A stretch of DNA of 64,000 nucleotides, taken from Calliopsis andreniformis. Lineage: Eukaryota; Arthropoda; Insecta; Hymenoptera; Andrenidae. Under the pieces are notes generated by a model, which was not told where the DNA came from, searched no databases, and worked only from the letters and a program-made list of their open reading frames with translations. The stretch is taken from assembly GCF_051401765.1 (NCBI RefSeq), contig NW_027480600.1, forward strand, positions 558,001 to 622,000, given 5' to 3'. This document shows, piece after piece, positions 1-13,391 of this stretch. The number at the start of each line of letters is the position of its first letter. Position 1 is the stretch's first letter. Position numbers and translations under genes: made by a program.

Positions 1-1600
1 CCTCAATCATGAATCCTCAATCTTCATCCCTCAGACCGCAACAATCGATTGTCAATCCCCTATCCTCAATAGAATATGTTCAATTCACAGTTTTCTGTAC
101 TCAATCCCCAAGCTTCAATCTTCAAATCTCAATCCACAAACATCAATTCTCATCACTCAACCCTCAACACTCAGTCCTCAACCTTCAACCCTTAATCCTC
201 AACCCTCAATCGTCAATCCTCAATCCCCAATCCTCTATCGTCAATCCTCAACCCTCAATCCTCAATCCTCAATCCTCAATCCTCAATCTTCAATCCTCAA
301 TACTCAATCTTCAATCTTCAATCCACAATCCTCAATCCTCAATCCTCAAACCGCAATCCTCAATCTTCAATCCTCAATACTCAATCTTCAATACTCAGTC
401 CTCAATGTTCTATCTTCAGGTCTCCATCCACAAACATCTATTCTCATCACTCAACCCTCAACCCTCAGTCCTCGTCCTCCATCCTCAATCCTCATTCTTC
501 AATCCTCAACACTCAATCTTCAATCACCAATCCTCAATCCTCAATCCTCAATCCTCAATCCGCAATCCTCAATCTTCTATCCTCAATACTCAACCTTCAA
601 TCCCCAATCCTCAATCCTGAAATCCTGAATCCTCAATATTCAACACACAACACTCAACCCTCAGTCCTCAATACTCAATCATCAATCCTCAATTCTCTAT
701 ACTCAATAGAATATCCTGAATTCTCAGTTTTCAAAACTCAATCCTCAATCTTCAATCTTCAAGTCTCCATCCACAAACACCTATTCTCATCACTCATCCC
801 TCAACACTCAGTCCTCAATCTTCAATCCTCAATCCTCAATCCTCAATCTTCAATCCTCAATACTCAATCTTGAATCCTCAATCCTCAACCCACAATCCTC
901 AATCCTCAATCCTCAGTCATCAATACTCAATCTTCGATACTCAATTCCCAATCCTCAATCCTCAATCCTCAATCCTCAATCCTCAATCCTCGTTCCTCAA
1001 ACCTCAATCCTCAACCCTCAATCCACAATCCTCAATCCTCAATCCTCAGTCATCAATACACAATCTTCGATACTCAATCCCCAATCCTCAATCCTCAATC
1101 CTCAATCCTCAATCTTCAATCGTCAATCCTCAATCCCCAATACTCTATCATCAATCCTCAATCCTCAATCCTCAATCCGCAATCCTCAATCATCAATCCT
1201 CAATACTCAATCTTCAATACTCAGTCCTCAGTCCTAAAATCCTCAATCCTCAATATTCAACACACAACCCTCAAACATGAATCCTCAATATTCAAGCATC
1301 AATCCTCAATTCTCAATACTCAATAGAATATCCTGAATTCTCAGTTTTCAATACTCAATCCTCACTCTTCAATCTTCAAGTCTCCATCCACGAACACCTA
1401 TTCTCATGACTCAGCCCTCAACACTCGGTCCTCAACCTTCAATCCTCAAACCTCAATCCTTAATCTTCAATCCTCAATACTCAACCTTCAATCCTCAAAC
1501 CTCAAACCTCAATCCTCAACCGTCAGTCCTCGTCCTCAATCCTCAACCCTCAATCCTCAATCCTCAATCTTCAATCATCAACACTCAATCTTCAATCCTC
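1..1600. repeat. Duplicated block A, copy 1 (cut by window edge)
   Basis: This segment matches 5248-6850 at a constant offset of 5247 bp. Shared markers are the ATCGATTG at 45, landmark 2 at 71, ATGTTCTATCTTCAGG at 405, and landmark 1 at 708 and 1325. I noticed only scattered single-base differences, for example C/G at 869 and A/T near 34, and no indel. The copy probably continues left of the window, since landmark 2 at 71 should have a landmark 1 partner 280 bp upstream. Confidence 0.9.
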
Positions 1601-1708
1601 AATCCTCAGTCCTCAATCCTCAATCCTCAACCCTCAATACTCATAACACAACCATCAACCACCAATCCTCAATACTCAACCATCAATCCTCAATTCTCAA
1701 TACTCAAT
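1325..1708. repeat. 384-bp landmark 1 to landmark 1 cassette
   Basis: Two landmark 1 motifs (AGAATATCCTGAATTC) start at 1325 and 1709. The spacing, 54 heptamers plus 6, is explained by one hexamer, TCGTCC, inside the block (GTCAGTCCTCGTCC near 1530). The same spacing recurs at 3604, 8551, 13008 and 17463. Confidence 0.88.
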
Positions 1709-1899
1709 AGAATATCCTGAATTCTCAGTTTTCAATACCCAATCCTCAATCTTCAATATTCAAGTCCCCATCCACAAACATCTATTCTCATCACTCAACC
1801 CTCAACACTCAGTCCTCAATCTTCAATCCTCAATCCTCAATCCTCAGTCCTGAACCTTCAATCCTCAATACTCAATCATCAATCCTCAATCCTCAATCC

Positions 1900-2395
1900 T
1901 CATTCCTCAAACCTCAATCCTCAACCCTCAGTCCTCATATTCAATTCTCAATTGTCAATCCTCAATCCTCAATTCTCAATCTTCAATCCTCAATAATCAA
2001 TCTCCAATCCTAGATCCTCAATCCCCAATCCTCAATCTTCAATCCTCAGTACTCAAACTTCTATCTGCAATCCTCAATCCTCAATCCTCAATCCTCAATC
2101 CGCAATCCGCAATCTTCAACCTTCCATACTCAATCTTCAATCCTCAATCCTCAATACTAAAATCCTCAGTCCTCAATATTCGACACACAACCCTCAACCA
2201 CCAATCCTCAATACTCAACCATCAATGCTCAATTCTCGATACTCAACAGAATATCCTGAATTCTCAGTTTTCAATACCCAATCCTCATTCTTCAATGTTC
2301 AAGTCTCCATCCACAAACATCTATTCTCATCACTCAACCCTCAACACTCAGTCCTCAATCTTCAATCCTCAATCCTCAATCCTCAATCTTCAATC
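1900..2395. repeat. Dispersed 0.5 kb block matching 21086-21581
   Basis: Markers in order are TCATTCC, CTCATATTCAATTC, ATCCTAGATCC, CCTAAAATCC, AATATTCGACACAC and AATGCTCAATTCTCGATAC. They recur 19,186 bp downstream. Landmark 1 at 2248 has a variant start, CAACAGAATATCC. Confidence 0.8.
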
Positions 2396-2399
2396 CTCA

Positions 2400-3600
2400 A
2401 TCCTCAATCCTGAATCCTCAATACTCAATCCTCAATCCTCAACCCTCAATCCTCAATCTTCAATCCTCAATACTCAATCTTCAATCCTCGATCGTCAATC
2501 TTCAATCCTCAATCCCCAGTCCTCAATCTTCAATCCTCAATGCTCAATCCTCAATCCTCAATCCTCAGTCCTCAATCCTCAATCCTCAGACCTCAAACCT
2601 CAATCCTCAACCGTCAGTCCTCGTCCTCAATCCTCCACACTCAATACTCAATCCTCAATCCTCAATCTTCAATCCTCAATACTCAATCGTCAATACTCAA
2701 TCCTCAATCCTAAATCCTCAGTCCTCATTCTTCAATCCTCAATACCCAATCCTCAATCTTCAATCCTCAATCCTCAATCCTCAATTCTCAATCTTCAATC
2801 CTCATTCCTCAGACCTCAAACGTTAATACTCAACCCTCAGTCCGCGTCCTCAATCCACAACCCTCAATCCTCAATCCTCAACCTACAATCATCAATATTC
2901 AATCTTCAATCCTCAATCCTCAATCCTCGATACTCAATTCTCAATCCTCAATGTTCAACCCTCAATACCCAATCCTCAATCTACAATCCTCAATCCTCAA
3001 TCCTCAATCCTCAATTCTCAATCCTCAATCCTCAGTCCTCAGTCCTCAAACCTCAAACCTCAACCCTCAGCCCTCATCGTCAATTCTCGATCCTCAATTC
3101 TCAATCCTCAATCTTCAATCCTCAATACTCAATCTTCAATCCACAATCCTCAATCTTCAATCCTCAATAGTCAATCTTCAATCCTCAATCCTCAATCCTC
3201 AATACTCAATCCTGAATCCTCAATCCGCAACCCTCAATCTTCAATCCTCAATACTCAATCTAAAATCCTCAATCCTCAATATTCAACACACAACCCTCAC
3301 CCTTCAATCGTCAATTCTCAATACTCGATAGAATATCCTGAATCTTCTCTTTTCAATACTCAATCCTCAATCTTGAATCATCAAGTCTCCAACCACAAAC
3401 ATCACTCCTCATGACTCAACCCTCAACACTCAGTCCTCAACCTTCAACCCTCAGTCCTCAATACTCAATCCTGAGTCCTCAGTCCTCAATCTTCAATACT
3501 CAGTCCTCAGTCCTAAAATACTCAATCCTCAATATTCAACACACAACACTCAAACATCAATCCTCAATACTCAAGCATCAATCCTCAATTCTCAATACTC
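2400..3600. repeat. Heptamer array with degraded landmark
   Basis: No gene. This is plain array with one variant landmark 1 at 3330 (AGAATATCCTGAATCTTC), which has lost the GAATTC of other copies. I found no long duplicate of 2.4-3.2 kb elsewhere in the window. Confidence 0.7.
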
Positions 3601-3603
3601 AAT

Positions 3604-3987
3604 AGAATATCCTGAATTCTCAGTTTTCAATACTCAATACTCACTCTTCAATCTTCAAGTCTCCATCCATAAACACCTATTCTCATCACTCAGCCCTCAA
3701 CACTCGGTCCTCAATCCTCAATCCTCAAACCTCAATCCTTAATCTTCAATCCTGAATACTCAACGTTCAATCCTCAAACCTCAAACCTCAATCCTCAACC
3801 GTCAGTCCTTGTCGTCAATCCTCAACACTCAATCCTCAATCCTCAATCTTCAATCATCAACACTCAATCTTCAATCCTCAAACCTCAGTCCTCAATCCTC
3901 AATCCTCAATCCTCAATATTCAAAACACAACCCTCAACCACCAATCCTCAATACTCAACCATCAATCCTGAATTCTCAATACTCAAT
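3604..3987. repeat. 384-bp landmark 1 to landmark 1 cassette
   Basis: Landmark 1 at 3604 and 3988. The surrounding 0.6 kb (about 3519-4139) matches 1240-1860 at offset 2279. Confidence 0.88.
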
Positions 3988-4406
3988 AGAATATCCTGAA
4001 TTCTCAGTTTTCAATACCCAATCCTCAATCTTCAATATTCAAGTCTCCATCCACAAACATCTATTCTCATCACTCAACCCTCAACACTCAGTCCTCAATC
4101 TTCAATACTCAATCCTCAATCCTCAGTCCTCAGTCCTCAATCCTCAATATTCAAACCACAATCCTCAACCGTCGGTCCTCGTCCTCAATCCTCAACCCTC
4201 AATCCTCAGTCCTCAACCTTCAATCATCAATACTCAATTTTCAACCCTCAATCCTCAATCCTCATTCTTCAATCATCAATACTCAATCTTCAATCCTCAA
4301 TCCTCAATCCTCAATCCTCAATCCTCAATACTCAACACACAACCCTCAACCATCAATTCTCAGTACTCAACCATCAATACTCAATTCTCAATACTCAATA
4401 CTCAAT

Positions 4407-5337
4407 AGAATATCCTGAATTCTCATGGTTCAATACTCAATCCACAATATTCAATAATCAAATCTCAATCCTCAAACCTCAATACTCAACACTCAATCCT
4501 CAACACTCAGTCCTCTCTCTTCAATCCTCCATCCTCAATTCTCAACCCTCAAGAGTCAATCCTCCATCCTCAATCCTCAAGCCTCAATTCTCAGTCCTCA
4601 AACCTCAATCCCGAATCCTCAACCCTGAATCCTCAATTTTCAGTCCTCAGTCCTCAACAATCACTTGTCAATCCTCAATCCGCAATAGAATATCCTCAAT
4701 TCACAGTTTTCAATACTCAATCACAATTCTTCAATGTTCAAATCTCAATCCACAAACATCAATTCTCATCACTCAACCCTCAACACTCAGTCCTCAATCT
4801 TCAATCCTCAATCCTCTATCCTCAATCTTCAATCCTCAATACACAATCTTCAATCCTCAATCCTCAATTCTCAGTCCTCAATACTCAATCCTCAACCGTC
4901 AATCCTCAATCCTCAATCCTCAATCCTCAATCCGCAATCCTCCAATCCTCAATCCTCAGTCCTCAATACTCAACGCACAACCCTCAACCGTCAATCCTCA
5001 ATACTCAACCATCAATACTCAATTCTCAATACTCAATAGAATATCCTGAATTCTCGTGTTTCAGTACTCAATCCACAATATTCAATAATCAAATCTCAAT
5101 CCTCAAACATCAATTCTCAACACTCAATCCTCAACATTCAGACGTCACTCTTCAATCTTCCATCATCAATCCTCTATCCTCAAGCGTCAATCCTCAATCG
5201 TCAATCCTCAACCCTCAATCCTCAGTCCTCAAACCTCAATTCCGATTCCTCAATCCTGAATCCTCAATCTTCATCCCTCAGTCCGCAACAATCGATTGTC
5301 AATCCCCTATCCTCAATAGAATATGTTCAATTCACAG
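4407..5337. repeat. Short-form double 280-bp cassette
   Basis: Landmark 1 at 4407 and 5038, each followed by landmark 2 exactly 280 bp later (4687 and 5318). The two cassettes are 631 bp apart rather than the 707 bp seen in the other five doubles, so the spacer between landmark 2 and the next landmark 1 is shorter by about 76 bp. An octamer-type slip, CCTCCAATCC, lies near 4938. Confidence 0.88.
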
Positions 5338-5822
5338 TTTTCTGTACTCAATCCCCAAGCTTCAATCTTCAAATCTCAATCCACAAACATCAATTCTCAT
5401 CACTCAACCCTCAACACTCAGTCCTCAACCTTCAACCCTTAATCCTCAACCCTCAATCGTCAATCCTCAATCCCCAATCCTCTATCGTCAATCCTCAACC
5501 CTCAATCCTCAATCCTCAATCCTCAATCCTCAATCTTCAATCCTCAATACTCAATCTTCAATCTTCAATCCACAATCCTCAATCCTCAATCCTCAATCCG
5601 CAATCCTCAATCTTCAATCCTCAATACTCAATCTTCAATACTCAGTCCTCAATGTTCTATCTTCAGGTCTCCATCCACAAACATCTATTCTCATCACTCA
5701 ACCCTCAACCCTCAGTCCTCGTCCTCCATCCTCAATCCTCATTCTTCAATCCTCAACACTCAATCTTCAATCACCAATCCTCAATCCTCAATCCTCAATC
5801 CTCAATCCGCAATCCTCAACCT
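4940..5822. repeat. 2.14 kb-period tandem duplication, copy 1
   Basis: Matches 7081-7970 at an offset of 2141 bp, which becomes 2148 bp (one extra heptamer) before ATGTTCTATCTTCAGG (5652 and 7800). Shared markers include CTCAACGCACAACC, TTCTCGTGTTTCAG and TTCAGACGTCAC. Confidence 0.85.
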
Positions 5823-6850
5823 TCTATCCTCAATACTCAACCTTCAATCCCCAATCCTCAATCCTGAAATCCTGAATCCTCAATATTCAACACACAACAC
5901 TCAACCCTCAGTCCTCAATACTCAATCATCAATCCTCAATTCTCTATACTCAATAGAATATCCTGAATTCTCAGTTTTCAAAACTCAATCCTCAATCTTC
6001 AATCTTCAAGTCTCCATCCACAAACACCTATTCTCATCACTCATCCCTCAACACTCAGTCCTCAATCTTCAATCCTCAATCCTCAATCCTCAATCTTCAA
6101 TCCTCAATACTCAATCTTCAATCCTCAATCCTCAACCCACAATCCTCAATCCTCAATCCTCAGTCATCAATACTCAATCTTCGATACTCAATTCCCAATT
6201 CTCAATCCTCAATCCTCAATCCTCAATCCTCAATCCTCGTTCCTCAAACCTCAATCCTCAACCCTCAATCCACAATCCTCAATCCTCAATCCTCAGTCAT
6301 CAATACACAATCTTCGATACTCAATCCCCAATCCTCAATCCTCAATCCTCAATCCTCAATCTTCAATCGTCAATCCTCAATCCCCAATACTCTATCATCA
6401 ATCCTCAATCCTCAATCCTCAATCCGCAATCCTCAATCATCAATCCTCAATACTCAATCTTCAATACTCAGTCCTCAGTCCTAAAATCCTCAATCCTCAA
6501 TATTCAACACACAACCCTCAAACATGAATCCTCAATACTCAAGCATCAATCCTCAATTCTCAATACTCAATAGAATATCCTGAATTCTCAGTTTTCAATA
6601 CTCAATCCTCACTCTTCAATCTTCAAGTCTCCATCCACGAACACCTATTCTCATGACTCAGCCCTCAACACTCGGTCCTCAACCTTCAATCCTCAAACCT
6701 CAATCCTTAATCTTCAATCCTCAATACTCAACCTTCAATCCTCAAACCTCAAACCTCAATCCTCAACCGTCAGTCCTCGTCCTCAATCCTCAACCCTCAA
6801 TCCTCAATCCTCAATCTTCAATCATCAACACTCAATCTTCAATCCTCAAT
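5248..6850. repeat. Duplicated block A, copy 2
   Basis: Second copy of the first 1.6 kb of the window, with landmark 2 at 5318 and landmark 1 at 5955 and 6572 (617 bp apart, the same spacing as 708 and 1325). Similarity stops near 6850, where copy 1 continues into CTCATAACACAACC and this copy into TCAATCCGCAATCC. Confidence 0.9.
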
Positions 6851-7080
6851 CCTCAATCCTCAATCCGCAATCCTCAATCTTCAATCCTCAATACTCAATC
6901 TTCAATACTCAGTCCTCAATGTTCTATCTTCAGGTCTCCATCCACAAACATCTATTCTCATCACTCAACCCTCAACCCTCAGTCCTCGTCCTCCATCCTC
7001 AATCCTCATTCTTCAATCCTCAACACTCAATCTTCAATCACCAATCCTCAATCCTCAATCCTCAATCCTCAATCCGCAAT

Positions 7081-7970
7081 CCTCAATCCTCAATCCTCAG
7101 TCCTCAATACTCAACGCACAACCCTCAACCGTCAATCCTCAATACTCAACCATCAATACTCAATTCTCAATACTCAATAGAATATCCTGAATTCTCGTGT
7201 TTCAGTACTCAATCCACAATATTCAATAATCAAATCTCAATCCTCAAACATCAATTCTCAACACTCAATCCTCAACATTCAGACGTCACACTTCAATCTT
7301 CCATCATCAATCCTCTATCCTCAAGCGTCAATCCTCAATCGTCAATCCTCAACCCTCAATCCTCAGTCCTCAAACCTCAATTCCGATTCCTCAATCCTGA
7401 ATCCTCAATCTTCATCCCTCAGACCGCAACAATCGATTGTCAATCCCCTATCCTCAATAGAATATGTTCAATTCACAGTTTTCTGTACTCAATCCCCAAA
7501 CTTCAATCTTCAAATCTCAATCCACAGACATCAATTCTCATCACTCAACCCTCAACACTCAGTCCTCAACCTTCAACCCTTAATCCTCAACCCTCAATCG
7601 TCAATCCTCAATCCCCAATCCTCTATCGTCAATCCTCAACCCTCAATCCTCAATCCTCAATCCTCAATCCTCAATCCTCAATCTTCAATCCTCAATACTC
7701 AATCTTCAATCTTCAATCCACAATCCTCAATCCTCAATCCTCAATCCGCAATCCTCAATCTTCAATCCTCAATACTCAATCTTCAATACGCAGTCCTCAA
7801 TGTTCTATCTTCAGGTCTCCATCCACAAACATCTATTCTCATCACTCAACCCTCAACCCTCAGTCCTCGTCCTCCATCCTCAATCCTCATTCTTCAATCC
7901 TCAACACTCAATCTTCAATCACCAATCCTCAATCCTCAATCCTCAATCCTCAATCCGCAATCCTCAATCC
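7081..7970. repeat. 2.14 kb-period tandem duplication, copy 2
   Basis: Second copy of 4940-5822. It holds a 280-bp cassette of its own: landmark 1 at 7179, and landmark 2 at 7459 in the AGAATATGTTCAATTC form also seen at 71 and 5318. Confidence 0.85.
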
Positions 7971-8121
7971 TCAATCCTCAGTCCTCAATACTCAACGCAC
8001 AACCCTCAACCGTCAATCCTCAATACTCAACCATCAATACTCAATTCTCAATACTCAATAGAATATCCTGAATTCTCATGTTTCAGTACTCAATCCACAA
8101 TATTCAATAATCAAATCTCAA
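7731..8121. repeat. 881-bp-period tandem copy of 6850-7240
   Basis: The ATGTTCTATCTTCAGG block followed by the CTCAACGCACAACC block is repeated 881 bp downstream (ATG at 6919 and 7800; landmark 1 at 7179 and 8060). The copies part near 8121, where this one continues into ACCCTGAACACTCAGACC, a segment shared with 12.1, 16.3 and 20.8 kb. Confidence 0.85.
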
Positions 8122-8550
8122 TCCTCAAACCTCAATTCTCATCACTCAACCCTGAACACTCAGACCTCAATCTTCAATCCTCAATCCTCTATCCTCAATC
8201 TTCAATCCTGAATACACAATCTTCAATCCTCAATCCTCAATTCTCAGTCCTCTATACTCAATCCTCAACCGTCAATCCTCAATCCCCAATCCTCAATCTT
8301 CAATCCTCAATCCTCAATCCTCAATCCTCAATCTTCAATCCTCAATCTTCAATCCTCAATACTCAATCTTCAATCCTCAATCCTCAATCCTCAATCCTCA
8401 ATCCTCAATCCTCAATCATCAATCCTCAATACCCAACCTTCAATACTCAGTCCTCAGTCCTAAAATCCTCAATCCTCAATATTCAACACACAACCCTCAA
8501 ACATCAATCCTCAATACTCAAGCATCAATCCTCAATTCTCAACACTCAAT

Positions 8551-8934
8551 AGAATATCCTGAATTCTCATTTTTCAATACTCAATCCTCACTCTTCAATC
8601 TTCAAGTCTCCATCCATAAACACCTATTCTCATGACTCAGCCCTCAACACTCGGTCCTCAATCTTCAATCCTCAAACCTCAATCCTTAATCTTCAATCCT
8701 CAATACTCAACCTTCAATCCTCAAACCTCAAACCCCAATCCTCAACCGTCAGTCCTCGTCCTCAATCCTCAACCCTCAATCCTCAATCCTCAATCATCAA
8801 TCATCAACACTCAATCTTCAATCCTCAATCCTCAGTCCTCAATCCTCAATCCTCAATCCTCAATATCCAAAACACAACCCTCAACCACCAATCCTCAATA
8901 CTCAAATATCAATCCTCAATTCTCAATACTCAAT
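8551..8934. repeat. 384-bp cassette in higher-order copy 1
   Basis: Landmark 1 at 8551 and 8935, offset 7226 from the pair at 1325 and 1709. This links the 4.46 kb unit with the left part of the window. Confidence 0.87.
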
Positions 8935-9990
8935 AGAATATCCTGAATTCTCAGTTTTCAATACCCAATCCTCATTCTTCTATGTTCAAGTCTCCATGCA
9001 CAAACATCTATTCTCATCACTCAACCCTCAACACTCGGTCCTCAATCTTCAATCCTCAATCCTCAATCCTCAATCTTCAATCCCCAATACTCAATCTTCA
9101 ATCCTCAATTGTCAGTTCTCAATCCTCAATCCTCAATCCTCAGTCACCAATACTCAATCCTCGATTCCCAATCCTCAATCCACAATCCTCAATCCTCAAT
9201 CCTCAACCCTCAATCCTCAAACCTCCATCCTCAGTCATGAATACTCCATCTTCAATACTCAATCCACAATCCTCAATCCTCAATCCTCAATCCTTAACCC
9301 TCAATCTTCAATCCTCAACCCTCAATCCTCAAACCTCAATCCTCAGTCATGAATACTCCATCTTCAATACTCAATCCACAATCCTCAATCCTCAATCCTC
9401 AACCCTTAACCCTCAATCTTCAATCCTCAATACTCAATCTTCAATCCTCAATCCTCAATCCTCAATCTTCAATCCCCAATACTCAATCTTCAATCCTCAA
9501 TTGTCAGTTCTCAATCCTCAATCCTCAATCCTCAGTCACCAATACTCAATCCTCGATTCCCAATCCTCAATCCACAATCCTCAATCCTCAATCCTCAACC
9601 CTCAATCCTCAAACCTCAATCCTCAGTCATGAATACTCCATCTTCAATACTCAATCCACAATCCTCAATCCTCAATCCTCAATCCTTAACCCTCAATCTT
9701 CAGTCCTCAATCCCCAGTCCTCAACCTTCAATACTCAATGCTCAATCGTCAATCCTCAATCCTCTGTCCACAATCCTCAATCCTCAAACCTCAATCCTCA
9801 ACCGTCAGTCCTCGTCATCAATCCTCAACCCTCAATCCTCAATCTTCAATCTTCAATCATCAATACTCAATCTTCAATCCTCAATCCTCAATCCTCAATC
9901 CTCAATCCTCAATACTCAACACACAAGCCTCAACCATCAATTCTCAATACTCAACCATCAATCCTCAATTCTCAATACTCAATACTCAAT

Positions 9991-10998
9991 AGAATATCCT
10001 GAATTCTCATGGTTCAATACTCAATCCACAATATTCAATAATAAAATCTCAATCCTCAAACCTCAATACTCAACACTCAATCCTCAACACTCAGACCTCT
10101 CTCTTCAATCCTCCATCCTCAATCCTCAATCCTCAGGAGTCAATCCTCCATCCTCAATCCTCAAACCTCAATTCTCAGTCCTCAAACCTCAATCCCGAAT
10201 CCTCAACCCTGAATCCTCAATCTTCAGCCCTCAGTCCGCAACAATCAATTGTCAATCCTCAATCCTCAATAGAATATCCTCAATTCACAGTTTTCAATAC
10301 ACAATCACCATTCTTCAATCTTCAAATCTCAATCGACAAACATCAATTCTCTTCACTCAACCCTCAACACTCAGTCCTCAATCTTCAATCCTCAATCCTC
10401 TATCCTCAATCTTCAATCCTCAATACACAATATTCAATCCTCAATCCTCAATTCTCAGTCCACAATACACAATCCTCATTCGTCAATCCTCAATCCCCAA
10501 TCCTTTAATCTTCAATCCTCAATCCTCAATCCTCAATCCTCAATCCTCAATCTTCAATCCACAATACTGAACCTTCAATCCTCAATCCTCAATCCTCAAT
10601 CCTCAATCCTCGATCCTCAGTCCTCAATACTCAACACACAACCCCCAACCGTCAATCCTCAATACTCAACCATCAATACTCAATTCTCAATACTCAATAG
10701 AATATCCTGAATTCTCATGTTTCAATACTCAATCCACAATATTCAATAACCAAATCTCAATCCTCAAACATCAATTCTCAACACTCAATCCTCAACACTC
10801 AGTCCTTTCTCTTCAATCTTCCATCATCAATCCTCTATCCTCAAGCGTCAATCCTCAATCCTCAATCCTCAACCCTCAATCCTCAGTCCTCAAACCTCAT
10901 TGCCGAATCCTCAATCCTGAATCCTCAATCTTCATCCCTCAGTCCGCAAAAATCAATTGTCAATCCTCAACCCTCAATAGAATATCCTCAATTCACAG
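9991..10998. repeat. Double 280-bp cassette (708-bp period)
   Basis: Landmark 1 at 9991 and 10699; landmark 2 at 10271 and 10979. The period is 708, not 707, because of one inserted T in CCTTTAATC near 10505. The first landmark 1 is followed by CATGGTTC and the second by CATGTTTC. Confidence 0.9.
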
Positions 10999-11072
10999 TT
11001 TACAATACTCAATCCCCAACCTTCAATCTTCAAATCTCAATCCACAAACATCAATTCTCATCACTCAACCCT

Positions 11073-11339
11073 CAACACTCAGCCCTCAATCTTCAATCCT
11101 CAATCCTCAATACTCAATCCTCTGTCCTCAATCTTCAATACTCAATCCTCAATCCTAAAATCCTCAATCCTCAATATTCAACACACAACCATCAAACATC
11201 CGTCCTCAATACTCAACCATCAATCCTCAATTCTCAATACTCAATAGAATATCCTGAATTCTCAGTTTTCAATACTCAATCCTCACTCTTCAATCTTCAA
11301 GTCCCCATCCACAAACACCTATTCTCATCTCTCAGCCCT
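11073..11339. repeat. 267-bp interval present in copy 1 and missing from copies 2 and 3
   Basis: The interval is bounded by two copies of CAACACTCAG (11073 and 11340). The first belongs to the flank of landmark 2 (10979) and the second to the flank of landmark 1 (11246). Copies 2 and 3 read straight from the first flank into the sequence after the second (15.53 and 20.00 kb). The distance equals the landmark 2 to landmark 1 distance, as expected for recombination between the two related flanks. Confidence 0.85.
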
Positions 11340-13007
11340 CAACACTCAGTCCTCAATCTTCAATCCTCAATACACAATCCTCGATCCTCAATCGTCAATC
11401 CTCAATCCCCAATACTCTATCATCAATCCTCAATCCTCAATCCTCAATCCGCAATCCTCAATCATCAATCCTCAATCCTCAATCCTCAATCCTCATTCCT
11501 CAAACCGCAATTCTCAACCCTCAGTCCTCATCCTCCATCCTCAATCCTCAATACTCAGTCCTCAATATTCAATCCTCAATCCTCAATCCTCAAACCTCAA
11601 TCCTCAGTCATGAATACTCCATCTTCAATACTCAATCCACAATCCTCAATGATCGATCCTCAATCCTCAATCCTCAATCCTCAACACTCAGTCCTCATAC
11701 TCAATTCTCAATTCTCAATCCTCAATCCTCAATTCTCAATCTTCAATCCTCAATAATCAATCTCCAATCCTAGATCCTCAATCCCCAATCCTCAATCTTC
11801 AATACTCAATGCTCAATCGTCTATCCTCAATCCTCAGTCCACAATCCTCAATCCTCAAACCTCAATCCTCAACCGTCAGTCCTCGTCATCAATCCTCAAA
11901 CCTCAATCCTCAATCCTCAATCTTCAATCATCAATACTCAATCTTCAATCCTCAACCCTCAATCCTCAATCCTCAATCCTCAATCCTCAATATTCAACAC
12001 ACAACCCTCAACCATCAATTCTCAATACTCAACCATCAATCCTCAATTCTCAATACTCAATACTCAATAGAATATCCTGAATTCCCATGGTCCAATACTC
12101 AATCCACAATATTCAATAATCAAATCTCAATCCTCAAACCTCAATTCTCATCACTCAACCCTGAACACTCAGACCTCAATCTTCAATCCTCAATCCTCTA
12201 TCCTCAATCTTCAATCCTGAATACACAATCTTCAATCCTCAATCCTCAATTCTCAGTCCTCTATACTCAATCCTCAACCGTCAATCCTCAATCCCCAATC
12301 CTCAATCTTCAATCCTCAATCCTCAATCCTCAATCCTCAATCTTCAATCCTCAATCTTCAATCCTCAATACTCAATCTTCAATCCTCAATCCTCAATCCT
12401 CAATCCTCAATCCTCAATCCTCAATCCTCAGTCCTCAATACTCAACGCACAACCCTCAACCGTCAATCCTCAATACTCAACCATCAATACTCAATTCTCA
12501 ATACTCAATAGAATATCCTGAATTCTCATGTTTCAGTACTCAATCCACAATATTCAATAATCAAATCTCAATCCTCAAACATCAATTCTCAACACTCAAT
12601 CCTCAACATTCAGTACTCACTCTTCAATCTTCCATCATCAATCCTCTATCCTCAAGCGTCAATCCTGAATACACAATCTTCAATCCTCAATCCTCAATTC
12701 TCAGTCCTCTATACTCAATCCTCAACCGTCAATCCTCAATCCCCAATCCTCAATCTTCAATCCTCAATCCTCAATCCTCAATCCTCAATCTTCAATCCTC
12801 AATCTTCAATCCTCAATACTCAATCTTCAATCCTCAATCCTCAATCCTCAATCCTCAATCCTCAATCCTCAATCATCAATCCTCAATACCCAACCTTCAA
12901 TACTCAGTCCTCCGTCCTAAAATCCTCAATCCTCAATATTCAACACACAACCCTCAAACATCAATCCTCAATACTCAAGCATCAATCCTCAATTCTCAAC
13001 ACTCAAT

Positions 13008-13391
13008 AGAATATCCTGAATTCTCATTTTTCAATACTCAATCCTCACTCTTCAATCTTCAAGTCTCCATCCATAAACACCTATTCTCATGACTCAGCCC
13101 TCAACACTCGGTCCTCAATCTTCAATCCTCAAACCTCAATCCTTAATCTTCAATCCTCAATACTCAACCTTCAATCCTCAAACCTCAAACCTCAATCCTC
13201 AACCGTCAGTCCTCGTCCTCAATCCTCAACCCTCAATCCTCAATCCTCAATCATCAATCATCAACACTCAATCTTCAATCCTCAATCCTCAGTCCTCAAT
13301 CCTCAATCCTCAATCCTCAATATCCAAAACACAACCCTCAACCACCAATCCTCAATACTCAAATATCAATCCTCAATTCTCAATACTCAAT
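13008..13391. repeat. 384-bp cassette in higher-order copy 2
   Basis: Landmark 1 at 13008 and 13392, equivalent to 8551 and 8935. Confidence 0.87.

Larger units (their letters stand above)
8207..12663. repeat. 4.46 kb higher-order repeat, copy 1
   Basis: First of three head-to-tail copies. Anchors are the TGAATACACAATC segment at 8210, landmark 1 at 8551, 8935, 9991, 10699, 11246, 12069 and 12510, and landmark 2 at 10271 and 10979. The anchors recur 4457 bp downstream at the start of copy 2. This copy differs from copies 2 and 3 by an extra 267 bp interval (about 11073-11339), an extra T in CCTTTAATC near 10505, and the lack of a 280 bp segment present in the others at 16.6-16.9 kb. The unit start is arbitrary because the array is tandem. 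Confidence 0.92.

Noticed and set aside
708..723. Landmark 1 as a CENP-B box or heat-shock element
   Set aside because: AGAATATCCTGAATTC shares neither the core of the CENP-B box nor spaced GAA/TTC triplets in the required arrangement. It parses as mutated heptamers.
9390..9420. Telomere-like motif (AACCCTTAACCC)
   Set aside because: Isolated variant heptamers in the satellite, also near 13.85 and 18.3 kb as copies of the same unit. No run of TTAGGG or TTTAGGG complement is present.
12080..12095. CCATGG with surrounding sequence as a translation start context
   Set aside because: CCCATGGTCC arises by substitution in the landmark 1 flank (CTCATGGTTC elsewhere) and recurs only in the 4.46 kb copies at 16.26 and 20.73 kb. 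What follows is the same heptamer array.
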